DNA of 64,000 nucleotides from positions 124,001-188,000 of the forward strand of contig NZ_JGZB01000003.1 of NCBI RefSeq assembly GCF_000741255.1. Direction: 5' to 3'. The notes under the pieces were generated by a model, which saw nothing but the letters and a program-made list of their open reading frames with translations, did no database searches and was not told the origin of the DNA. Every line of letters begins with the position of its first letter. The stretch's first letter is position 1. Source of the stretch: Bifidobacterium magnum (lineage in GTDB: Bacteria > Actinomycetota > Actinomycetes > Actinomycetales > Bifidobacteriaceae). The position numbers were made by a program, and so were the translations under genes. Shown piece after piece: positions 19,111-27,694 of the stretch.

Positions 19111-20640
19111 TCAGGACACTTTCGTACGGAGCATAAGGGCTTGGCGGACGTGGTCCGCGCTGGGGGCGCCGGCGCCGTCGAGGTCGGCAAGCGTCCAGCT
19201 GATGCGCATGGCGCGGTGGGCGCCGCGCAGGCTTACCATGTGCACGCTTAACGCCTGGTCCATAACGTTGAGCGCGGCCGACGGCGTATGTTCGCGCAGC
19301 CATTGGCCACTGGCCTGGGCGTTGCATGTCCATTGCTGTTCGCGGAAGCGCCGTTGGGCTTTGCGTCGCGCGCGGACGACCTGCTCGCGCAACTGGCTGC
19401 TGGTGGCGCCCGATTGCCGGGCGGCATGCAGGTCTTGGACGGGCAATACGTCGATCTGGATGTCGATGCGGTCGAGAATGGGCCCCGAAAGGTGCGAGAA
19501 GTAGCGGATGCGGTCGCGTTCGCGGCACGTGCAGCGTTCTCCCGACCCATACCCGTATCCGCACGGGCACGGATTGCTGGCCATGACGAGCTGGAATCGG
19601 GCGGGGAATGTGGTGGTGGTTTTCGATCTTGACAAGGTAACATGCCCGCTTTCCAACGGTTCGCGCAACGTCTGCAATGCGCGCGGCGCGAATTCGGTGG
19701 CCTCGTCCAAAAACAGCACACCGTGGTGTGCTTTGGTCACGAGTCCGGGCTGGGCCACGCCGGAGCCGCCTCCCACAAGCGCCACCGCGGTGGCGGTATG
19801 GTGAGGAGCTTCGAATGGTGGCACGTCGCTGATGCCATAGGAGGCGAGATTCCCGCACAGCGAGCGAATGGAGGCGACTTCCAGCTGTTGCGCTTCGGTA
19901 AGCGGGCACATGATGCTCGGCATACGCTGGGCAAGCATGGTTTTTCCCGTGCCCGGAGGCCCCACCATCAGCATGTGGTGGCCGCCCGCGGCGGCGATGG
20001 CCATGGCGCGTTTCGCCTGTTCCTGACCCATCACCTCGCTCATGTCGCCCGGTGCGGGCGCAGGCCCCGCAGGCCGTGGCGAAGTAGCCAGATCCAACCT
20101 TCGCAAGGCTTTCCATTCGTTGGAAGTCTGGCCGCCGAGGCGCTCCACAAGTTCGCCCACATGGTCGACGGGCACGGCGTGAAGATCGGGGACCAGGGCG
20201 GCTTCGTCCATGTTGCCGCGCGGCAATACCACCGTGGCGCATCCTTGGCGTTTGGCATACAACAGGATGGGCAGCACGCCTTGGACGGGCAGTACGCTGC
20301 CGTCCAGGTTCAGCTCGCCAAGCACTACCGTGTTGTGCAAAGGCGCGGCGGGAATGGCGCGGCATGCGGCCAGCACGCTCGCCGCGATGGCCAGGTCGTG
20401 GCTGGAACCGTGCTTGGGTACTGATGCGGGGGACAGGTTGACCGTCACGCGCCCTTGCGGCCACGCGATGCCCGCGGCCTGGCATGCGGATCGCACGCGT
20501 TCGCGCGCCTCGGCCAACGACGCGTCGGGCAGCCCGATAATCGAGAAGTAGGGCAGCCCCGAAGAGACGAACGCCTGCGACTGGATCATGAACGCGTGCA
20601 ATCCCAGCAGTCCCACGGACAGTGTGCTTCCTACCGCCAT
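19111..20640 (-). CDS. comM: YifB/ComM-family Mg-chelatase-like AAA+ ATPase
   Basis: 509 residues. An N-terminal lon-like domain (FSIIGLPDASLAEARERVR, then KHGSSHDLAIA) is followed by the AAA+ core with Walker A GPPGTGKT, Walker B GVLFLDEATE, and the family motif ASNPCPCGY with cysteine pairs. ComM is a helicase that promotes branch migration during natural transformation in characterised species. The start ATG 20640 has AAGGGG upstream and overlaps the yraN stop by ten bases; dprA begins two bases after its end, so the three genes form one unit. Confidence 0.94.
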   Translation of the reverse strand: MAVGSTLSVGLLGLHAFMIQSQAFVSSGLPYFSIIGLPDASLAEARERVRSACQAAGIAWPQGRVTVNLSPASVPKHGSSHDLAIAASVLAACRAIPAAPLHNTVVLGELNLDGSVLPVQGVLPILLYAKRQGCATVVLPRGNMDEAALVPDLHAVPVDHVGELVERLGGQTSNEWKALRRLDLATSPRPAGPAPAPGDMSEVMGQEQAKRAMAIAAAGGHHMLMVGPPGTGKTMLAQRMPSIMCPLTEAQQLEVASIRSLCGNLASYGISDVPPFEAPHHTATAVALVGGGSGVAQPGLVTKAHHGVLFLDEATEFAPRALQTLREPLESGHVTLSRSKTTTTFPARFQLVMASNPCPCGYGYGSGERCTCRERDRIRYFSHLSGPILDRIDIQIDVLPVQDLHAARQSGATSSQLREQVVRARRKAQRRFREQQWTCNAQASGQWLREHTPSAALNVMDQALSVHMVSLRGAHRAMRISWTLADLDGAGAPSADHVRQALMLRTKVS

Positions 20641-21098
20641 GGGAACGCCCCTTCTATATGCGTCAATTGCGCATGGTCGCGGACCATGCGGATGGCGATG
20701 ACGTCGAAGCGTATGTCGGTGTGACGGATGCGTTGCCCATGTTCGGCGAGCCACAGGCACGCCGCTTTGCGCAAATGGCGTTGTTTGGTTGCCGTTACGG
20801 CTTCCTGCGGCAGGCCCTGCTGCGTGGATCGACGCGTTTTGACCTCCACGAACACGAGCGAACGCGCGTCGCGGCGCGCCACCAGGTCAAGCTCCCCGTA
20901 TTGCGAATACCAGTTGCACGCCTCGATGGACCAGCCCAGATATGTGAGCCATTGTGCGGCAAGCTGTTCGCCGTAGGCGCCGAGCTGGCGTGAAGGCATG
21001 TGGTTGACGATGGGCGCGTCCGGCAGCGGAATTCTTATGGTGGCGGTTCCGCAGATGTCGGTGGCGGACGTGGCACGTTGGAAAATGTTTTCGCTCAT
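20631..21098 (-). CDS. YraN/UPF0102-family nuclease-like protein
   Basis: Small protein with the predicted Holliday-junction-resolvase-like nuclease fold. Motifs: RQLGAYGEQLAA near the core start, GELDLVARRD and VFVEVKTRR (the D...ExK catalytic set), and ATKQRHLRKAA. With ATG 21098 it has 155 residues, including a 33-residue extension before the core; ATG 20999 (MPSRQLG) would give the more typical length of about 122. Neither start has a good SD. It is the first gene of the yraN-comM-dprA group and overlaps comM by ten bases. Function in the family remains unproven. Confidence 0.85.
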   Translation of the reverse strand: MSENIFQRATSATDICGTATIRIPLPDAPIVNHMPSRQLGAYGEQLAAQWLTYLGWSIEACNWYSQYGELDLVARRDARSLVFVEVKTRRSTQQGLPQEAVTATKQRHLRKAACLWLAEHGQRIRHTDIRFDVIAIRMVRDHAQLTHIEGAFPWR

Positions 21099-21121
21099 GC
21101 CACCAGTGCACCAGAACGAGA

Positions 21122-21149
21122 ACGCCTCCATCAAGCATGATGGAGGCGT
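21122..21149 (-). terminator. Terminator hairpin downstream of the pdxY-like gene
   Basis: Perfect 12-bp stem ACGCCTCCATCA/TGATGGAGGCGT with a four-base loop. Read on the minus strand it is followed by a weak T-rich stretch (TCTCGTTCTGG), so termination may be partial. Confidence 0.65.
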
Positions 21150-21216
21150 GTGGTTTGTTGGCGGTGCCAAACGGGTTCAATGTGGACAACGCCAGCAGTT
21201 TTCCACCGTCGCGGAA

Positions 21217-22086
21217 TTATTCCACGAGATCGGTGAGCTCTCCCAGATTCAGTTCGAAGCTCACGCCGCGGCGCTCATGGTCGGGCTGGTGCTGCGTGCT
21301 GATCATGGCGTGGCGCACGAATTCACCCGCCACACGGGCCGATTCGGCAAGGTCGCGTCCAGCCATTACGGCGCCGATAAGCGCCGAAGCGAACGCGTCT
21401 CCGGTACCGTGCACCATGAACGGCAGCTTTTCGTGAACCAGCTGCGTCTTGTGTTCCACACCTTGGTCGGCGCTCGCCACGAAGTTGCGGATGCGTCCGT
21501 CCTCGTGGTCGATGCCCTTGAGCACCACGTTCTTGGCGCCCATTTCGAGCAGCGCCTCAAGAATGGCGTCCACCTTGTTGTCGTCGATGTTCTGGCCCTC
21601 GTACGGCAGTCCCGTAAGAATGCTGGCTTCCGTAAGATTCGGCAGCAGAATGTCGGCGCCGTCGGCCAACGTGCCCATGGCCTGGCACATTTCCGCCGTA
21701 TACGTCGGATACATCTTGCCGCCGTCTCCCATGACGGGATCCACAAGGCGCAGCACGTTCGGATACTCGCGGTACAGGCGCTTGATAATCTCCACCTGTT
21801 CGGCGGCGCCTAGGAAGCCCGAGTAAACGCCGTCAAGTTCGACGCCTTCCTTCTGCCATGCGTCCAGATAGTCGTTGAGGATCGGCGTGGTGTCGTGGAA
21901 CGTGAACACGGGGTAGCGCGTGTGCGCGGAGAACAGCGCGGTCGGCACGGGGCACACGTCGCAACCGGCGGCCGAGAGAATCGGGATGGCGGCGGTCAGC
22001 GAGCACTTGCCGTATCCGCACATGTCGTGCACGGCGGCCACGCGCGGGATGTATTCGGGATTGCGATGGTACAGGATGTCGCTCAT
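21217..22086 (-). CDS. Pyridoxal/pyridoxamine kinase-like protein (PfkB/ribokinase superfamily)
   Basis: 289 residues. Resembles PdxY-type kinases that phosphorylate B6 vitamers: N-terminal DMCGYGKCSLTAAIPILSA, central VDPVMGDGGKMY, DILLPNLTEASILTG and the catalytic anion-hole motif VHGTGDAFASAL. The start ATG 22086 has AAAGGA upstream. It is divergent from an ECF-type transporter ATPase gene, which might supply the vitamin, though no specificity subunit is present to confirm this. Substrate assignment within the ThiD/PdxK/PdxY group is by similarity of motifs only. Confidence 0.82.
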   Translation of the reverse strand: MSDILYHRNPEYIPRVAAVHDMCGYGKCSLTAAIPILSAAGCDVCPVPTALFSAHTRYPVFTFHDTTPILNDYLDAWQKEGVELDGVYSGFLGAAEQVEIIKRLYREYPNVLRLVDPVMGDGGKMYPTYTAEMCQAMGTLADGADILLPNLTEASILTGLPYEGQNIDDNKVDAILEALLEMGAKNVVLKGIDHEDGRIRNFVASADQGVEHKTQLVHEKLPFMVHGTGDAFASALIGAVMAGRDLAESARVAGEFVRHAMISTQHQPDHERRGVSFELNLGELTDLVE

Positions 22087-22364
22087 GGATAATCCTTTCC
22101 GGTAGGTCGATAGTTAGCTAGGTACCTATCATAGAGGAAAACTTAAGGAAAAAAGAGGAAAAAGAACAAATGTGAACATTTGCGCTTCGCGCGCACCACG
22201 AAAGGTCCCGTTCTGTTGGTCTCGTCTGATATATCATAAAGTGGGACTGGTAATCATATTCCGGTACACGATTTCGTACGGATCTGCCGCATGTTGGATG
22301 AAACCGTACCGAGTGCAGCAAATATCGAATATAAGGTGTGTGTTTGTAGGTGCAGGAGCATGGC
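22087..22364. promoter_or_regulatory. Divergent intergenic region, pdxY-like / ecfA
   Basis: 278 bases without a gene, holding the promoters of both divergent genes. Visible symmetry: palindrome TAGGTACCTA (22119-22128) on the pdxY-like side and an imperfect repeat CCGGTACACG/CGTACGG near 22261-22281 on the ecfA side. A purine-rich stretch occupies 22132-22169. No riboswitch could be recognised with confidence. Confidence 0.3.
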
Positions 22365-24023
22365 GTGAACGACGTAATAACCGTAATGAAATTGGGTTGG
22401 CAGTACGCGCCGCTGGTACCCGGCGCGAAAGCCGTCACCACGTTGCGCAACGTGAGCTGTTATGTTCAGGACGGCGACTTTGTCGGCATCATCGGGCCCA
22501 CGGGAGCGGGCAAGACCACACTCACGCGCCTGCTGACGGGCGTGGCCCCGCATGCGATGGCGGGCAAAATTACCGGCTTCGTGCGCATCGCGGGCATGAA
22601 CATGAAAACCACGTCGATTTCCAATATTTCCCGCCGCGTGGGATACGTATGCCAGAATCCGCAGTCGCAACTGTTCTGCACCACGGTGGAACAGGAGATC
22701 GCCTACGCCTTGGAAAACCGCGGCATGCCGCTCGAACAGATGCGCGCCCGCGTCGCGTCGATCATGGACATGCTGCACATTGACGCGTTGCGCGACCGTG
22801 ATCCGCGAACGCTGTCGCGAGGCGAGGCGGAACTTGTCGCCATCGCGGCCGTGCTCGTGACCGACCCGGAAGTCCTTATTCTCGACGAGGCGACCAGCGC
22901 GCTCGACTCGCACAACAAGCGCCTGCTGTTCGCCGTGCTGGACGCCATGCGCAGGGAACGTTCGATGAGCGTGGTGATGGTCGACCAGGACACCAGCGGC
23001 ATGGCGCAATGGGCCACCTCCATTTTCCTTATGGTGGGCGGCGAAATCATCCGCCGTACCACCCCGCAAATCTTTACGCGCGAACGCGCGCTGCTTGAAT
23101 CGGTGGGCGTCACGGTTCCCGAGGAGTCTTCCAAGGAGATCCCGCTGTCCGTGGCCGGTCAAAGCGCGGTGCAGGACGCGGTCGTGCAATTCGACCACGT
23201 GTCCGTCGCCTATCCGTATACGCCGTCCGAACAGGCCCCGGCCCTACAAGACGTGTCGCTGCAACTGGAGCGCGGCGCCTTTATCGGCGTCACGGGCGCC
23301 AACGGCTCGGGCAAATCCACACTCGCCTCGCTGCTCAACGGCATGATCCGTCCCACTGAGGGCCGCGTGCTCGTCAACGGCACCGACATCGCCAAACAGT
23401 CGATCGGACGCATGGCTCACACGGTGGGCGTGGTGGAGCAAAACCCCGACACGCAGCTCATCTGCGACACGGTTCGCGAGGAAATCGCCTACGGGCCGCG
23501 CAAACTCAAGCTGTCCGACGCCGATGTGCGCGCCCGCGTGGAAGAGATGATCAGCCTGTTCGACTTGTATGCGCTCGAAGATGTGGATCCCAAGTCCCTC
23601 AGTTACGGCGAGAAGCGCGCCGTGACGCTCGCGTCGGTGCTCGCCATGCGACCGCCCGTCCTCGTGCTCGACGAGCCCATGTCCGGCCTCGACCAGCGGC
23701 TGTCCTCGCGCCTGATGGGATTGCTGGAGCGCATCAACCGCGATGGCACCACCGTCATCATGGTGAGCAACGATACGCGCACCTTGGCCGGCTATTGCAC
23801 GCATCTCGTGCGTTTGGACAACGGGCAGCTTGTGGATGCGGGCCCCATCGTGCGCGCCACAACGGATCAGAGCGGCACGGGCAGTCCAGCTGTGAACGCG
23901 GCCAACGACAACACCACCAGCCCTACAAACGAAGACAAGAACGAACACACCCCGGCGCAACCCAGGACGGTCCGCGGTACGGCGAAGCAGAAGCATGAGG
24001 GAACGGAAAAGCATGGACGCTGA
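22365..24023 (+). CDS. Energy-coupling factor (ECF) transporter, fused EcfA1-EcfA2 ATPase
   Basis: 552 residues with two ABC ATPase domains in one chain, powering ECF-type vitamin or micronutrient import. Domain 1: Walker A GPTGAGKT, signature-like LSRGEAE, Walker B VLILDEATSALD. Domain 2: Walker A GANGSGKS, signature LSYGEKRA, Walker B VLVLDEPMSGLD. The final 60 residues are hydrophilic and Asn/Thr/Lys-rich. GTG 22365 is chosen because AGGAG ends six bases upstream. The end overlaps ecfT by eleven bases. The fused A1-A2 form is common in actinobacteria. No S (substrate-binding) subunit is encoded nearby. Confidence 0.9.
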   Translation: MNDVITVMKLGWQYAPLVPGAKAVTTLRNVSCYVQDGDFVGIIGPTGAGKTTLTRLLTGVAPHAMAGKITGFVRIAGMNMKTTSISNISRRVGYVCQNPQSQLFCTTVEQEIAYALENRGMPLEQMRARVASIMDMLHIDALRDRDPRTLSRGEAELVAIAAVLVTDPEVLILDEATSALDSHNKRLLFAVLDAMRRERSMSVVMVDQDTSGMAQWATSIFLMVGGEIIRRTTPQIFTRERALLESVGVTVPEESSKEIPLSVAGQSAVQDAVVQFDHVSVAYPYTPSEQAPALQDVSLQLERGAFIGVTGANGSGKSTLASLLNGMIRPTEGRVLVNGTDIAKQSIGRMAHTVGVVEQNPDTQLICDTVREEIAYGPRKLKLSDADVRARVEEMISLFDLYALEDVDPKSLSYGEKRAVTLASVLAMRPPVLVLDEPMSGLDQRLSSRLMGLLERINRDGTTVIMVSNDTRTLAGYCTHLVRLDNGQLVDAGPIVRATTDQSGTGSPAVNAANDNTTSPTNEDKNEHTPAQPRTVRGTAKQKHEGTEKHGR

Positions 24024-24774
24024 ATTTTATGTGCACGGCAACGGATGGCTGCATCGGCTCGATCCGCGCGTAAAACTGCTGATGGCGCTCGCCGCCATAG
24101 TGCTGTGCTGCGTATGGGGCAACATCATTTTCCTCGCCGCAGTGCTTGTCGCGATCCATGTGGCATTGCTCGTGGACGCCACGCCCATGCGCGCCATCGG
24201 TCGCGTATGGAAATACCTGTTGCCGTTCGACCTGCTCGTGGCCATCATCTGGCTGCTCGCCGACCATAGTGGCCAAGACGTGCTGTGGCAAGGAGCGGGC
24301 ATCCGTATCAGCGCGCAAAGCCTCATGACCGTGGCCGTCGTGTTCCTGCGCATCGCGGACGTGGTGTGGGCGGCGCTGCTCATGCTGCTGACCACAAGCC
24401 AGGCGAAGTGGATCAACGGTCTGGCGCGCCTTGGCGTTCCATTCCATGCGGCTACCAAATGGGCTCGGATCATCCGCTGGGTTCCCGCTTTTTCGGCCGC
24501 GAACGTGCTCACGTTGCGCGAAAAACAGGCGCGGGGATTGTCTTCGCGTTTCGGAGCCTATATTCACGGGTGGCACGCCACGCGCAAACGCATGCAATGG
24601 CGCGACGAGCAAGTCGACATCGCCATGCGCATCCGCGGCTCGCACATGAATCGCGGCACCACGCCGCGCACCTACTACGCCAACGTGCACATGCGCATGA
24701 TCGACTGGGTGGACCTGGTATTGACCATCGTCGTCATCGCCGCCGTGATCGTCATGATCGTATTCGGCTGGTAG
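24013..24774 (+). CDS. ecfT: ECF transporter transmembrane subunit EcfT
   Basis: 253-residue integral membrane protein joining the ATPases to substrate-binding subunits. Four to six hydrophobic segments occupy the first ~120 and the last ~30 residues; between them lie coupling helices with the paired motifs QARGLSSRFG and MRIRGSHMNRG (the Ala-Arg-Gly-type motifs of EcfT). ATG 24013 gives the family-like start MDAEFYVHG; an in-frame ATG at 23995 adds six residues but lacks an SD. A strong terminator follows, closing a two-gene unit. Confidence 0.88.
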   Translation: MDAEFYVHGNGWLHRLDPRVKLLMALAAIVLCCVWGNIIFLAAVLVAIHVALLVDATPMRAIGRVWKYLLPFDLLVAIIWLLADHSGQDVLWQGAGIRISAQSLMTVAVVFLRIADVVWAALLMLLTTSQAKWINGLARLGVPFHAATKWARIIRWVPAFSAANVLTLREKQARGLSSRFGAYIHGWHATRKRMQWRDEQVDIAMRIRGSHMNRGTTPRTYYANVHMRMIDWVDLVLTIVVIAAVIVMIVFGW

Positions 24775-24790
24775 TCGCGCACATAGACCA

Positions 24791-24832
24791 ACGGGGCGGA
24801 TCATTCGCAAGGATGATCCGCCCGTTCTTTTT
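24791..24832 (+). terminator. Intrinsic terminator after ecfT
   Basis: Stem 24791-24804 with 24813-24825 (13 bp with one bulged G), eight-base loop, then TCTTTTT. Confidence 0.88.
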
Positions 24833-24925
24833 CCCTCTCACGTAGGATATGCGCGCCAAGACGCCTCGCATACGGTAGTTCCATAACGAAACGTTACCGG
24901 AACAATGCCGGGGAAAGGGGCAACA

Positions 24926-25711
24926 ATGACCGCGGTATCGCCATTATTATCATGTCCACAAGCGGCGCCGGCGCATCGGCTGGAACCCGCCATACGCGCC
25001 ATCCGTCTCGTCAAGGACTACGGTACGGGAGACGCCACCGTGCACGCGCTGCGCAACATATCCGCCAGTTTCGAGCGCGGCAAATTCACGGCGATCATGG
25101 GGCCGAGCGGATCGGGCAAGTCGACGTTTATGCACACGCTTTCGGGGCTCGACACGGTCACGTCGGGAACCGTGCTTGTAGACGGACAGGACATTACGGC
25201 CATGAACGACAAGGAGCTGACGTTGCTCAGGCGCAGCACCATCGGATTCGTGTTCCAGAATTTCAACCTGCTGCCCATGTTCACGGCCGCGCAAAACATC
25301 ATGATGCCGCTTACGCTCGCCGGGCAGCGTTGCGACAAGGAATGGTACGCCACGCTGGTCGATACGTTGGGACTGTCCGGAAGGCTTACGCATTTGCCGA
25401 GCCAGCTTTCGGGCGGCCAGCAGCAGCGCGTCGCCATCGCGCGCGCGTTGATCTCCAAACCGAGCGTCGTGTTCGCCGACGAGCCGACGGGCGCGCTCGA
25501 CTCGGCGTCCAGCGAGGAAGTGCTCGCGTTCCTGCAACAGTCAGTAAGGAAACTCGGGCAGACCGTGGTGATGGTGACACACGACCCGTCCGCGGCGTCG
25601 CGGACCGACCGCGCCATTGTGATGGCCGACGGCCGGATTGTGGCCGACGAGCAGCGGCCAACGGCCGAACGCATGAGTGAACTGCTGATGCGCCAGCGTC
25701 GGCGCGTGTAA
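24926..25711 (+). CDS. ABC transporter ATP-binding protein of the LolD/MacB type, without a permease
   Basis: 261 residues. Walker A GPSGSGKS, Q-loop FVFQNFNLLP, signature LSGGQQQR, Walker B VVFADEPTGALD and the H-loop VMVTHDP are all intact, so it should hydrolyse ATP. This class normally pairs with FtsX-like permeases, often next to a two-component system, in export or sensing of antimicrobial peptides. No permease gene is present on either side; the next genes encode a kinase-like protein and a response regulator. ATG 24926 has AAAGGGG five bases upstream. A perfect terminator follows. Confidence 0.9.
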   Translation: MTAVSPLLSCPQAAPAHRLEPAIRAIRLVKDYGTGDATVHALRNISASFERGKFTAIMGPSGSGKSTFMHTLSGLDTVTSGTVLVDGQDITAMNDKELTLLRRSTIGFVFQNFNLLPMFTAAQNIMMPLTLAGQRCDKEWYATLVDTLGLSGRLTHLPSQLSGGQQQRVAIARALISKPSVVFADEPTGALDSASSEEVLAFLQQSVRKLGQTVVMVTHDPSAASRTDRAIVMADGRIVADEQRPTAERMSELLMRQRRRV

Positions 25712-25736
25712 CCGGCACGCATATGTTGCCTATATC

Positions 25737-25773
25737 ATTCGTATGGCCGATTGCGGCCATACGAATTTTTTTT
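25737..25773 (+). terminator. Very strong intrinsic terminator at the start of the kinase-like gene
   Basis: Perfect 13-bp stem (25737-25749 with 25754-25766), loop ATTG, then an eight-base T run. It lies 15 bases before the ATG of the next gene, leaving almost no room for a separate promoter downstream. Confidence 0.93.
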
Positions 25774-25788
25774 CTACGCTCTACCGGT

Positions 25789-26931
25789 ATGAGTCTGGTT
25801 GTGCGTCTGTTGCGATGGGCGCGCGCCCATGCGTATGTGGGCGATGTGGCCGGCACGCTATGCCTGATTCTTGTGTTCGCCTTCGCATGGAACGCCACAT
25901 TCATCCAGTACGGACTGCTGTTCTTTTGGCCGGAGACGGCGTGCCGATGGTGGGAGCGTGGCCGTGCTGCTGCCATTCGCGTTGCGTTCCGCGCGTCCGC
26001 GCTCGGTCAACACCATCCGCTCGCCATGGACATCGCCATGGCGCTTATGCTGGTTATAGGCATGGTGTTCGTGGATTCCAACGCCATGTTGTGGGGTCGC
26101 GAATATGCGCCTCCGTCCTTGTGGGCGATCCTCGGCCCATGCCTTATGGTGTTGCCGTTGGCCGTGCGCAGAACCATGCCGCAGACGAGCGCCGCGCTGG
26201 TCGCGGCCGGCGCATTCGTGGAAATACTTGTGTTCCCGACCATCGGATTTGAATCCGTTGCGGCGATTATTGCGTCGTTTTCCGTATCGTTGTATGCACC
26301 GCGCCGCGCATTGCGCCGGGTGGTGCCCGTAATCGCGGCGGACGGATTGTTGCTCGCAGTGCGCGCGTACGGGGAATCATTGGGTTACACCACATTGCTG
26401 GACTTGGTCACGGGGAATGTGACACGAAACGTCTCGCAAGGCGCGGTGGAACCTTATAGGGCCGCAGTCGTGATGGGCGGCATCGCGCTGTTGCTCTGCT
26501 ATGCGGCCGTATTGCGCGGCCGTTGGCACCGTATTGGCGACAGGAACGCGTATGTGCTTCAGGAGCGTGAACGCGAATTGCTGCGCACCCAACAACAGCA
26601 TCGCGTGCAAGCGGCAAACGAGGAGCGCAACCGTATCGCCTCGGGATTGCAACAGGAAGTGACGGACACGTTGCTGCATGTGCGCCAACGCGCCCGCGAC
26701 GGCCTCACTATGATCGAGACCGTGGGGCAAGGCGCGACGGGGGAACCCATACGGCAAGCGTTCCAGTCGATCGCGGATCAAGGCCGCCAGGCGCTCGCGC
26801 GCATGAGGGAACTGCTGCGCGTGCTGCGCCAAACAGGTTTGACAGGACAAGTCAGCGACGAGCAGCGGGCCCGTATGACGGCGCCGCTGCAGCCCGTACG
26901 AGCACAAGGGGAGAGGCAGGAGATGCAATGA
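25789..26931 (+). CDS. Histidine-kinase-like membrane protein lacking the phosphoacceptor His and the ATPase domain
   Basis: 380 residues. About five or six hydrophobic segments fill the first ~230 residues, as in NarL-partner (HisKA_3) sensor kinases. A coiled-coil and dimerisation region follows: ERNRIASGLQQEVTDTLL aligns with the usual R-I-A-x-E-L-H-D, but the His position is Gln288 and the next is Gln289. The second dimerisation helix, GRQALARMRELLRVLR, is recognisable. The protein then stops; no N, G1 or G2 boxes of a HATPase_c domain exist. Kinase activity is therefore not expected. ATG 25789 is used because an earlier in-frame ATG (25723) would place the terminator hairpin inside the gene. 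The stop overlaps the regulator start (ATGA). Confidence 0.75.
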   Translation: MSLVVRLLRWARAHAYVGDVAGTLCLILVFAFAWNATFIQYGLLFFWPETACRWWERGRAAAIRVAFRASALGQHHPLAMDIAMALMLVIGMVFVDSNAMLWGREYAPPSLWAILGPCLMVLPLAVRRTMPQTSAALVAAGAFVEILVFPTIGFESVAAIIASFSVSLYAPRRALRRVVPVIAADGLLLAVRAYGESLGYTTLLDLVTGNVTRNVSQGAVEPYRAAVVMGGIALLLCYAAVLRGRWHRIGDRNAYVLQERERELLRTQQQHRVQAANEERNRIASGLQQEVTDTLLHVRQRARDGLTMIETVGQGATGEPIRQAFQSIADQGRQALARMRELLRVLRQTGLTGQVSDEQRARMTAPLQPVRAQGERQEMQ

Positions 26932-27665
26932 CATCACCGATTCGTGTACTTATCGCGGACGATCAGGAGCTCGTGCGGGCCGGATTCGCCATGGTTATCG
27001 ATTCCCAGCCGGACATGACCGTGGTGGGACAGGCGGCCGACGGCGCCGTGGCCGTCCAACAAACGGAAGCGTTGCATCCGGATGTCGTGCTCATGGATGT
27101 GCGCATGCCGCGTATGGACGGCATTGAGGCGACGCGCGCCATTACACGGATAACGGATGGCCCCACACGTGTCATTATCCTGACCACTTTCGATCTGGAC
27201 GAGTACGTGATGGCCGCTATCCAGGCCGGCGCTTCAGGTTTCCTGCTCAAGGACACGGAACCGGAGACACTGCTCTCGTCCATACGCACCGTGGTGCAAG
27301 GCAACGCGATTATCGCGCCCACGGCCACCAAACGGCTGATTGAACATATGATGCGCACGAATTTCACGTTTGACCAGGCGGGAGAGGAGGACTCGTCCGC
27401 GCGATTGGCGGCCGGCCGTAACGGGGAACGCGACGGGCGAGAGGGGCCGGCCGGCTATCACGACCCTGAACTGGATACGCTCACCGACCGGGAACGCGAA
27501 GTGCTTGTGGCCGTGGCTCAGGGATTGTCCAATCAGGAAATCGCCGACAAATTGTTCATCTCGCTGGCCACCGTAAAAACGCATGTGGCGCACGTATTAC
27601 AGAAAATCCATGCGCGCGACCGCGTGCAGGCCGTGGTGTTCGCCTACGAAAACCATGTGGTATGA
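26928..27665 (+). CDS. NarL/LuxR-family DNA-binding response regulator
   Basis: 245 residues. Receiver domain with acidic pair D11-D12, phosphoacceptor Asp57 in VVLMDVRMP, the switch Thr in IILTTFD and Lys in FLLKD, all intact. A flexible charged linker (about 150-180) leads to the LuxR helix-turn-helix: LTDREREVLVAVAQG, NQEIADKLFISLATVKTHV. The start overlaps the kinase-like gene by four bases, so both are made together. Since its cognate kinase appears unable to phosphorylate, the regulator may take phosphate from another kinase or a small donor; this is inference. The usual target would be an adjacent transporter. Confidence 0.92.
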   Translation: MTSPIRVLIADDQELVRAGFAMVIDSQPDMTVVGQAADGAVAVQQTEALHPDVVLMDVRMPRMDGIEATRAITRITDGPTRVIILTTFDLDEYVMAAIQAGASGFLLKDTEPETLLSSIRTVVQGNAIIAPTATKRLIEHMMRTNFTFDQAGEEDSSARLAAGRNGERDGREGPAGYHDPELDTLTDREREVLVAVAQGLSNQEIADKLFISLATVKTHVAHVLQKIHARDRVQAVVFAYENHVV

Positions 27666-27694
27666 CCTATCATGTTGCCTGAAAGGACGAGGCC

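Noticed and set aside
17732-20485. 917-codon minus-strand frame spanning dprA and comM
   Set aside because: Only its 3' half (from 19108) is dprA. The upstream part is an alternative frame of comM with Arg/Pro-rich translation; comM itself has all its motifs in another frame.
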